Source: Caryophanales bacterium UBA3935 (GTDB lineage: Bacteria > Bacillota_I > Bacilli_A > ML615J-28 > CAG-698). Taken from it: 13,494 nt of DNA. Shown here piece by piece: positions 6,707 through 12,256 of the stretch. The first letter of the stretch is position 1; each line of letters starts with the position of its first letter. The notes below the pieces were generated by a model, which searched no databases, was not told the origin of the DNA, and saw nothing but the letters and a program-made list of their open reading frames with translations. A program made the position numbers and the translations under genes. The DNA is taken from the NCBI GenBank assembly GCA_002385755.1, contig DGED01000063.1, positions 25,735 through 39,228 of the forward strand. Direction: 5' to 3'.

Positions 6707-8618
6707 TCCCGTTCTCCTTTAAATATTGGTAATAAAACTGTTCGCCGACAACCGACCACTTAACGCACGCCCGGATATCCTCGGGAATAAAATAATACAG
6801 AGTGTTATGGTGGCAGACCTCGAAATCAACGCGAGCCCCGAAGGGGATTGCCGGCAAGTTTTGAATTTTAAAAACGATTTCTTTCGTCTCGCCGTATACC
6901 GTCCCGCGATAGGTTAAGCCTTCGCGGTCCAAAACGGTCGTTCCCGACCCCGCGACCTTCATCCCCTTTCCTTCCGGGTCGGGGAGTTTCAGGGTCACTT
7001 TCGCTTCCAGCCGGTAGTCGCCGGCCTCGATCCGTTCGCGCTCGCGCTCCTTTTGCCATTCGAACCATTCGGCGATATTTTCGGGAGCTTTGGCGTCGGA
7101 TGTGAACCGGTAATCGCCGCCGAGCCTGACGCGCAGACCGCAACGGGAGCATTCGAGCGCATCGTCCTTCGCGGTTAAAGTGAACTCGCGCTTGCAGGCG
7201 GGGCAGATATAGAGGAGGTCCTCAAGACCTTCCGCGAACCGCTTGCCCTTGAAGACGACGCCCGTCTCCTCCTGCCATTTATAGTCGTCGTAGGCGAGCT
7301 CTCTTTGGAGAATTTCCTCGATTTCTTCGACCTGAAGATTTTTTATCCTCTCGGCGTCGAAAAGCTCGCGGTAATTAACGTCGACGCGGCCGCGCCGGTA
7401 AGTCTTCGCCCATTTCGGGTAGCTGAAGTAGGCTCCGTTGATTTTCGCGAGGATGACGGGGACGCCGAGGTTTTTCAATAGTTTGGCGGTCGCCGCCGTG
7501 ATCGACTCCATCCGCCCGTGCGGTGAAAGTCTTCCCTCGGGAGCGATGCCGACGATTCCGCCGTTTTTAATCACGCGCTTGATATTCTTGACGGCGCTGA
7601 TATCGGGCTGGAAGAGATATTTCGGGAAGGCGCCGATTTTATTTAAAAGCGTGCCGAGACGGTAATTACAAAAGTAGTAGTAATTCATGATCGCGTTCAC
7701 GCGCCGCGGGTAAAGCGGGGCGAAAGCGAACGCCCAGTCAAAGAAGGAAGGATGATTATATATCAAGACATAGGGCGCGGGGTATTTTTTGAAATCCTTG
7801 CTGTTGGTTCGCACGCGAAACTTCGGGAAATAATATAATCTCACGACGAGATAGACAAGGCGGTAGAGCCACCTGCGCGGCGGCCTGACGTTGTTTTGGA
7901 AGTAACGCATGTCTTTTGCGAGTTTTGTCTCCAGGTAATTAATAATTTTCGGGTAATATTTAAGACCCAAAATAACCAAAATAATAACGATGAATAAAAC
8001 TATGGAGACGAGAACATAATTCGAATCGATGATGAGCGAGCCGAACCAGGTCGAAAGAAGAATCGCCGGCGCGGCTCCCACCGTCGTCGTCGCGATATAG
8101 GGACCGAATTTAAGTTTTGATTTCGCCGCCGCGAAGGCGATCAGCCCGAACGGCATGATCGGAATCAAATAAAGAGCGAGTAGTATAATAACCCGGGCCT
8201 TATCGGACGACGCCGTCGCGACCTTTTCCAGTTTGGCCTCGTCTTTTTCCCTGTAAACCAATAGCGGCGCGGTTTTCGTCTTTCTTACGATCATAAGAAT
8301 TATGATGTTCGCGAGAAACACGCCTGCGAGGCACGCGAGCGTTCCGAGAATCGGACCGAGAGTTATCCCGGCGATAATGTGGAGCGGTTGCCCGGGAAGA
8401 ACCGCGAGCGCGACTTGAATCGCGTTGGCGAGACCGATGAAGAAAAATGTCCAAAATCCGTAACTTGCGAATTTATCGGTCAGTGGCTGCCAATCCCTCG
8501 CCTTGATCGCCGCCGCGATCGCGGGCCTTAGGTCCCAAACCAATAGCGCGCAGGCCAAGGCGATTATTGCGATAAGCGCGATAAAGAGAAAAAAACGGGC
8601 GGTTTTCTTTCTTTTCAT
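6675..8618 (-). CDS. VTT/TVP38-like membrane domain fused to PlsC-type lysophospholipid acyltransferase and zinc ribbon
   Basis: About 647 residues from the preferred start. Domains in order: a membrane helix near 8-30; a VTT (TVP38/SNARE-associated, DedA-related) region at about 50-222 with five hydrophobic segments, LPGQPLHIIAGITLG and LYLIPIMPFG; a PlsC-type acyltransferase at about 245-420 with the catalytic pair in HPSFFD (His289, Asp294) and phosphate-binding APEGRLS (359-365); a zinc ribbon CPAC...CSRC (Cys472, 475, 490, 493); a beta-rich tail to the end. The enzyme part should transfer acyl chains to lysophospholipid at the inner membrane face. VTT proteins move or scramble lipids, so the fusion suggests coupled lipid movement and acylation (inference). 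The open frame extends to a TTG at 8633 and a GTG at 8630. I prefer ATG at 8618 because GGTGA (8630-8626) sits seven bases upstream. It is first in an operon with the carrier gene. Confidence 0.85.
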   Translation of the reverse strand: MKRKKTARFFLFIALIAIIALACALLVWDLRPAIAAAIKARDWQPLTDKFASYGFWTFFFIGLANAIQVALAVLPGQPLHIIAGITLGPILGTLACLAGVFLANIIILMIVRKTKTAPLLVYREKDEAKLEKVATASSDKARVIILLALYLIPIMPFGLIAFAAAKSKLKFGPYIATTTVGAAPAILLSTWFGSLIIDSNYVLVSIVLFIVIILVILGLKYYPKIINYLETKLAKDMRYFQNNVRPPRRWLYRLVYLVVRLYYFPKFRVRTNSKDFKKYPAPYVLIYNHPSFFDWAFAFAPLYPRRVNAIMNYYYFCNYRLGTLLNKIGAFPKYLFQPDISAVKNIKRVIKNGGIVGIAPEGRLSPHGRMESITAATAKLLKNLGVPVILAKINGAYFSYPKWAKTYRRGRVDVNYRELFDAERIKNLQVEEIEEILQRELAYDDYKWQEETGVVFKGKRFAEGLEDLLYICPACKREFTLTAKDDALECSRCGLRVRLGGDYRFTSDAKAPENIAEWFEWQKERERERIEAGDYRLEAKVTLKLPDPEGKGMKVAGSGTTVLDREGLTYRGTVYGETKEIVFKIQNLPAIPFGARVDFEVCHHNTLYYFIPEDIRACVKWSVVGEQFYYQYLKENGNEQRPNNQDQ

Positions 8619-8663
8619 TTTAAATTTCACCAAAAAATAGCACTTTATACTATAATTAAAAAT

Positions 8664-8691
8664 ATTATAACATATCGGGCGGAGAATGTAA
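8664..8691 (-). promoter_or_regulatory. promoter of the acyltransferase-carrier operon
   Basis: On the minus strand: -35 TTACAT (8691-8686), a 16-base spacer, extended -10 TGTTATAAT with TATAAT at 8669-8664. Start near 8657, leader about 40 bases. The AT-rich stretch 8634-8700 also separates the divergent small membrane protein gene, whose own promoter I could not define (TATAAT at 8651-8656 lacks a good -35). Confidence 0.65.
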
Positions 8692-8741
8692 AAGAAAAAT
8701 AGGCAGGTAAAAATTACTTGCTCGCGGGAAGAGGGGGAGGA

Positions 8742-9293
8742 ATGGAAAAAAACAACCGCGCGCGGGCGCTCGCCGCCGGCGCGACTTCCGGCTTCGTCGG
8801 CCAGTATTTTTCCGATATTATTAGCAATGTCGCCCGGGGAAAGGCCGATATCCTCGGACGCGCCTCCGGTTACGAGGAATATTTGGCGGGAATCGCGTCT
8901 GGATTTACGGGAGCGGTGTTTTCCGGGCGGGTTTCGCTTCTTGCGCTCACGCTCCTTTCCGCGGGCGTCTATTACGGCGTCGCCCGGACCCTCGCCCCGC
9001 CCGGGGAAGAGCCTTTCGGTACCCGGCTTTTATCCGATTATCTCCGCGATTCCTTGATCGTTTACCTGTTGCTTTTTTTTCAAGAAAGGCTTTCCGAGTC
9101 GATTCCTTCCCGCCGCGAGCCTCGGGAAACTGGGGACGTTTGGAGCGCCGCCCTACTTTCCGGCCTTGTTCCGAGCGTTTACTTTGGCCTTCGCGACCTT
9201 TTTTTTCCGCCCGAAAACGACCGTAAAGAGCAAAATTCGGCGCGAGATTCGCGCCCAAAAATAAAAACAGTTTACGAAAAGGAAAAAAAATAG
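8742..9293 (+). CDS. small Gly/Ala/Ser-rich membrane protein of unknown function
   Basis: 183 residues, not recognised. The N-terminal third has two alike segments, AAGATSGFVGQYFSD (11-25) and LAGIASGFTGAVFSG (48-62), with small residues spaced as in packed membrane helices. Hydrophobic stretches follow at about 64-82, 104-114 and 135-152, then a hydrophilic charged tail (158-183, many Lys/Arg/Glu). The composition resembles the glycine-rich transmembrane stretches of bacteriocin- or toxin-like proteins, but no toxin motif is visible, so function is left open. The frame opens at a TTG (8718). I prefer ATG 8742 because of the purine-rich GGAAGAGGGGGAGG run before it, although the spacing of its GGAGG is only one base. 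It is divergent from the lipid acyltransferase operon, and its 3' end carries the promoter of the next gene. Confidence 0.7.
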   Translation: MEKNNRARALAAGATSGFVGQYFSDIISNVARGKADILGRASGYEEYLAGIASGFTGAVFSGRVSLLALTLLSAGVYYGVARTLAPPGEEPFGTRLLSDYLRDSLIVYLLLFFQERLSESIPSRREPRETGDVWSAALLSGLVPSVYFGLRDLFFPPENDRKEQNSARDSRPKIKTVYEKEKK

Positions 9294-9299
9294 TATAAT
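9271..9299 (+). promoter_or_regulatory. promoter of the GNAT-mscL unit
   Basis: -35 TTTACG (9271-9276), 17-base spacer, consensus -10 TATAAT (9294-9299). It overlaps the last codons and stop of the upstream gene. Start would fall near 9306, giving an unusually short leader of about 14 bases that begins right at the ribosome site AAGGAGG (9307-9313). Confidence 0.65.
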
Positions 9300-9319
9300 A
9301 CCATATAAGGAGGAAGACC

Positions 9320-10441
9320 ATGATCGTCATCAAAGAAATTACCAGCAAAAAAGACAAGAAAAAGTTTGTTGATTTTCCTAATAAGTTATATCGCGACAAC
9401 AAATACTATATCCCGTCCTTCTTTAAGGACGAGCTGGAAATGCTCGACCCGAAGACCAACGCGGCTTATGAATATTGTGAAACGAGGTTTTTTCTCGCGT
9501 ACCGCGACAACAAAATCGTCGGCCGGATATGCGCGCTAATAAATCACGCGTACAATAAAAAAATTAACGCCCGGCAGATGCGTTTCTGCCGCTTTGACGT
9601 TATCGACGATTTCGAGGTAACGAAAAAACTTTTCGAGCCGGTAATCGCCTGGGCGAAAGAACGCGGCCTGAACCGGATAATCGGGCCGATCGGCTTTAGC
9701 GACATCGACAAGCAAGGACTTTTGGTCGAGGGCTTCGAGGAAGAAAGCAACACGATCACCCTTTATAATCACCCGTACTATATGGAGCACCTGGAGAAAC
9801 TCGGTTTCGTCAAGGACGTCGACTGGCTTGAGTTCCAAATTTTCTGCCCGGAAAACATCAGCGAGCGGATCAACCGGATGGCGAACGTCATCACCAAAAG
9901 GTACGGTTATCAGTTGATTAGGTTAAGGAAGCGGAAAGAAATGAAACCTTATATCAAGGCCGGCTTTGACCTCATCAACGAGGCTTTCTCGCCGCTTTAC
10001 GGCACCGTTCCCCTAAACGAGGGACAAATCCAAAAAGCGATGAAACAATTCGTGACGATGGTCAATATGGAGTTTTTATATCTTGTGGCTAATAAGGAAG
10101 GCGAGCTTATCGGTTTGGGCCTGATGGTGCCCTCGCTTAACGCCGCGACAAAAAAATCCAACGGCCGCCTTTTCCCGTTCGGATTTATTCGCGCCCTGCG
10201 CGCCTTAAGAAAGCCGAAAGTGCTTGACATGTATATGATCGCCGTCAAGCCGGAATATCAGAATCTCGGCGTCAACGTCTTGATGCTTTGCGAGGGGATT
10301 AAATCGTCGATTAAACACGGGGTCTCGCACGCCGAAACCGGTCCCGAGCTTGAGACCAATCAAAACGTCCAGGCTTTATGGAAAGAATTCGACGTCCGGC
10401 AGCACCGCCGCCGCCGCTGTTATAAACTTGATTTGGAATAA
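9320..10441 (+). CDS. GNAT-superfamily-like protein, probable N-acetyltransferase
   Basis: 373 residues with the look of a widespread bacterial family annotated as GNAT acetyltransferase (compare YghO), with two GNAT-like halves. The first half has FFLAYRDNKIVGRICALI (57-74), a typical beta-turn-beta element, and a helix ending WAKERGLNRIIGPIGFSD (111-128). The second has LYLVANKEGELIGLGLMV (253-270) followed by VLDMYMIAVKPEYQNLGVNV (301-320), which is where motif A (acetyl-CoA pyrophosphate loop) should be. The usual R/QxxGxG/A pattern is degenerate here (QNLGVN). It ends in a basic stretch (RQHRRRRCYKL). Cytosolic; substrate unknown. Ribosome site AAGGAGG lies six bases before the ATG. mscL starts 18 bases after the stop and is probably co-transcribed. 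Confidence 0.75.
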   Translation: MIVIKEITSKKDKKKFVDFPNKLYRDNKYYIPSFFKDELEMLDPKTNAAYEYCETRFFLAYRDNKIVGRICALINHAYNKKINARQMRFCRFDVIDDFEVTKKLFEPVIAWAKERGLNRIIGPIGFSDIDKQGLLVEGFEEESNTITLYNHPYYMEHLEKLGFVKDVDWLEFQIFCPENISERINRMANVITKRYGYQLIRLRKRKEMKPYIKAGFDLINEAFSPLYGTVPLNEGQIQKAMKQFVTMVNMEFLYLVANKEGELIGLGLMVPSLNAATKKSNGRLFPFGFIRALRALRKPKVLDMYMIAVKPEYQNLGVNVLMLCEGIKSSIKHGVSHAETGPELETNQNVQALWKEFDVRQHRRRRCYKLDLE

Positions 10442-10459
10442 GGGCCGGCTCGCGCTGTC

Positions 10460-10999
10460 ATGAAAAAATTTTTTGTTGAGTTTAAAAACTTTATCAGCAA
10501 GGGAAACATCCTGGACTTGGCCGTCGCCGTCGTCATCGGCAACGCCTTTAACGCGATTGTCTCGAGCCTCGTGCAAAATATTATTATGCCGGTAATCGGC
10601 CTCGCCGTCGGCGGGATTAACGTCGCCGATTGGAAATTGGTGATTACCCCGGCCGACCCGGCGACGGGCGCCGCCGAGGCCGCGCTTTATTACGGACGTT
10701 TTTTACAATCGGTGATTGATTTTTTGATTATCGCTTTTTCCGTTTTCATCGCCGTTAAGGCCATGCTTCGGTTAAAGGAAGGATTCAAAAAAATAAACGA
10801 GAAACGTCCGACGGCGCCGGAAAAGAAAGAAATGCTCGAGTTGGGAATGGATCCGAAAAAAGAAGAGGACGTTGTTTCCTACAGGAAAAAGAAAGCCGAG
10901 GAAGCGGCCGCCCGCGCCCGGGAGGAAAAAGAGAAGAACCCGACCGAGATCGATTTGCTTAAGGAAATTCGCGATTTGCTTAAAGGAAAAGAGAATTAA
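10460..10999 (+). CDS. mscL: large-conductance mechanosensitive channel MscL
   Basis: 179 residues. The N-terminus matches the MscL signature: amphipathic [11 protein letters not shown], then [20 protein letters not shown] (16-35) leading to IIMP in the first helix. The periplasmic loop spans about 50-76, the second helix about 80-103, and the C-terminal bundle helix [14 protein letters not shown] ends the protein. MscL forms a pentameric pore in the inner membrane that opens under high tension to release solutes during osmotic downshock. The protein is longer than the usual 130-150 residues because the linker between helix 2 and the bundle (about 108-162) is expanded and highly charged (Lys/Glu/Arg/Ala rich). 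The ribosome site is poor (AGGGCC 13 bases upstream), so translation may depend on coupling to the upstream gene. Confidence 0.95.
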   Translation: MKKFFVEFKNFISKGNILDLAVAVVIGNAFNAIVSSLVQNIIMPVIGLAVGGINVADWKLVITPADPATGAAEAALYYGRFLQSVIDFLIIAFSVFIAVKAMLRLKEGFKKINEKRPTAPEKKEMLELGMDPKKEEDVVSYRKKKAEEAAARAREEKEKNPTEIDLLKEIRDLLKGKEN

Positions 11000-11031
11000 C
11001 GGCGCGAAGAAACCGCGGAAGTCGCCGTTAA
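10996..11031 (+). other. stem-loop at the end of mscL
   Basis: TTAACGGCG (10996-11004) pairs perfectly with CGCCGTTAA (11023-11031) around an 18-base loop and includes the mscL stop codon. No T tract follows, so it is more likely a 3'-end stabiliser or a weak stop than a normal intrinsic terminator. Confidence 0.45.
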
Positions 11032-11063
11032 AGAGCGTAAGCCGCTTGCGCGCGGGTGATTCG

Positions 11064-11072
11064 TGGTATAAT
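11064..11072 (+). promoter_or_regulatory. possible upstream promoter (extended -10) for rplU
   Basis: TGGTATAAT is an extended -10 (TATAAT at 11067-11072). The -35 region (CTTGCG at 11045-11050) is poor. It would start near 11079, just before a short hairpin CGGGC (11086-11090) with GCCCG (11098-11102). Confidence 0.4.
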
Positions 11073-11128
11073 ATTAACAAAGCGGCGGGCGGTTTTTGCC
11101 CGAAGCGAAGAAAAACATTTAAAAATAG

Positions 11129-11142
11129 CGGGAATATTCCCG
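11129..11142. promoter_or_regulatory. 14-bp perfect palindrome, possible operator
   Basis: CGGGAATATTCCCG reads the same on both strands and ends 22 bases before the -35 box of the main rplU promoter. It is not followed by a T run on the plus strand. It could bind a dimeric regulator or form a hairpin in a transcript from the upstream promoter. Confidence 0.4.
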
Positions 11143-11164
11143 TGAAAAATAACAAAAATAATCT

Positions 11165-11193
11165 TTGACTTTCACGCTTAAAAAGTGTATAAT
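11165..11193 (+). promoter_or_regulatory. main sigma-A promoter of rplU-prp-rpmA
   Basis: -35 TTGACT (11165-11170), exactly 17 bases, -10 TATAAT (11188-11193). This is the strongest promoter match in the window, as expected for ribosomal protein genes. The start point is near 11200. Confidence 0.88.
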
Positions 11194-11199
11194 GTGTAT

Positions 11200-11291
11200 G
11201 TTGTGAACAAGCGCAACCGCTCAGACCGGGCCTTAAGCGACTAATGTCCGCCCGTATGGCGAGTCTTACTTTACGAGGAGGTGCTTTACAA
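11200..11291 (+). ncRNA. L21 leader (5' untranslated regulatory RNA of rplU)
   Basis: About 90 bases lie between the main promoter and the GTG start of rplU. They form a hairpin CGGGC (11227-11231) with GCCCG (11250-11254), a smaller inner GCGAC/GTCCGC stem, and end in a strong ribosome site GAGGAGGTG. The position, the ACCGCTCAGAC and CCCGTATGGCGAG stretches and the host group fit the L21 leader element described in Firmicutes, where L21 or another product is thought to act on its own mRNA. The assignment rests on memory of the family and on position. Confidence 0.6.
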
Positions 11292-11591
11292 GTGTATGCT
11301 GTTTTTGAAACCGGCGGTAAGCAATACCGCGTCGCCGAGAATGACGTAATTTTCGTCGAGAAACTCGCCGCCGCCGAAGGCGACGAAGTTGTCTTTGAAA
11401 ATGTCTTAATGCTCGGAAAAAAAATCGGAGCTCCCTATGTCAAGGGCGCGAAAGTTGTCGGAGTCGTTGAGAAACAAGGCAAAAACAAAAAAATCATCGT
11501 TTTCAAATACAAGCCGAAGAAGAATTACCGGAAAAAACAAGGGCATCGTCAGCCTTACACGAAGATCAAAATAACGAAAATCGAAGGATAA
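11292..11591 (+). CDS. rplU: 50S ribosomal protein L21
   Basis: 99 residues from the GTG at 11292, starting [18 protein letters not shown], the L21 N-terminus. Conserved [20 protein letters not shown] and [19 protein letters not shown] follow, rich in Lys/Arg for 23S rRNA binding. An in-frame ATG at 11244 would add 16 residues ([16 protein letters not shown]), but these lie in the leader RNA and would run through the ribosome site GAGGAGGTG (11275-11283), which is spaced eight bases from the GTG. L21 normally begins with the YAV/YAI stretch. First gene of the operon with prp and rpmA. Confidence 0.95.
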   Translation: MYAVFETGGKQYRVAENDVIFVEKLAAAEGDEVVFENVLMLGKKIGAPYVKGAKVVGVVEKQGKNKKIIVFKYKPKKNYRKKQGHRQPYTKIKITKIEG

Positions 11592-11593
11592 GT

Positions 11594-11908
11594 ATGATAT
11601 TAGTGAAAGTCCGGTATAATCAGGACCGCATTAAAGAAGTGACTATTTCCGGACATTCCGGATACGAAGAAATCGGAAAAGATATCGTCTGCAGCGCGGT
11701 TTCCACCGCGATGTTCGTCAGCCTGGGGTTGGTCGAGAAGGTTTGCCCCCGCTACAGTTTTAAAAGCGATGAAAAGAAAGCGCTGATGTCGCTGAAAATT
11801 ATCGAGACGAACGAGATAACCGATATGGTGCTCGATAATCTCGTCGACTCGCTATACTCAATCAGTTGCGATTATGGTGATTATCTCGCAATCGATTATC
11901 TTAGATAG
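11594..11908 (+). CDS. prp: ribosomal-processing cysteine protease Prp
   Basis: 104 residues matching the YsxB/Prp family always found between rplU and rpmA in Bacillota. The catalytic His sits in ISGHSGYEEIGKDIVCS (His21) and the Cys in the same motif (Cys33). Prp removes the N-terminal extension of L27, which is needed before L27 can work in the peptidyl-transferase centre. Its substrate is encoded by the next gene and carries the expected QFFA cleavage sequence. The start is two bases after the rplU stop, with GAAGGA in the end of rplU as ribosome site. Normal length, both catalytic residues present. Confidence 0.95.
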   Translation: MILVKVRYNQDRIKEVTISGHSGYEEIGKDIVCSAVSTAMFVSLGLVEKVCPRYSFKSDEKKALMSLKIIETNEITDMVLDNLVDSLYSISCDYGDYLAIDYLR

Positions 11909-11921
11909 GAGGTAGAACGCA

Positions 11922-12209
11922 ATGAAAAAAATTTGGATAAATATTCAGTTTTTCGCATCAAAAAAAGCCGCCGGTTCCACGAAAAACGGTCGCGATTCGC
12001 ACGCGAAACGTTTGGGCATGAAACTTTCCGACGGCCAGTTCGCCAAAGCCGGGGCGATTATTTACCGTCAACGGGGAACGAAAATTTTTCCGGGCGTTAA
12101 CGTTGGCCGCGGCGGGGACGATACTTTGTTTGCGAAAAGTTCGGGATACGTGAAATACGAATATGTCGGAAGAAAGAAAAAACAAGTTTCCGTATACGAG
12201 ACAAGATAA
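11922..12209 (+). CDS. rpmA: 50S ribosomal protein L27 with Prp-cleavable leader
   Basis: 95 residues. The N-terminus [20 protein letters not shown] contains the Prp recognition sequence, with predicted cleavage after Phe11 by analogy with Staphylococcus aureus L27 (cut before ASKK). The mature part has the standard L27 core: [49 protein letters not shown]. The freed N-terminus reaches towards the peptidyl-transferase centre. AGGAGGT (11907-11913), overlapping the prp stop codon, is an ideal ribosome site with eight bases spacing. A terminator starts within the stop codon. Confidence 0.97.
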   Translation: MKKIWINIQFFASKKAAGSTKNGRDSHAKRLGMKLSDGQFAKAGAIIYRQRGTKIFPGVNVGRGGDDTLFAKSSGYVKYEYVGRKKKQVSVYETR

Positions 12210-12233
12210 ATGCACTACCCGTGCATTTTTTTT
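12208..12233 (+). terminator. intrinsic terminator between rpmA and obgE
   Basis: AAATGCAC (12208-12215) pairs with GTGCATTT (12221-12228) around TACCC, followed by T8 (12226-12233). It overlaps the rpmA stop codon. No promoter fits in the 23 bases between it and obgE, so it probably works as a partial terminator that lowers obgE expression relative to the ribosomal genes. Confidence 0.85.
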
Positions 12234-12256
12234 AACCGAAACGGTTGGTGAATAAA
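12234..12256 (+). promoter_or_regulatory. small hairpin and ribosome site before obgE
   Basis: AACCG (12234-12238) pairs with CGGTT (12242-12246) over an AAA loop. The only ribosome site, GGTGA (12247-12251), follows directly and is modest. The hairpin abuts the site and might influence initiation. Confidence 0.4.

Noticed and set aside
8651..8656. TATAAT as plus-strand promoter for the small membrane protein
   Set aside because: No acceptable -35 at 16-18 bases upstream. The stretch is AT-rich and already holds the divergent promoter, so I do not call it.
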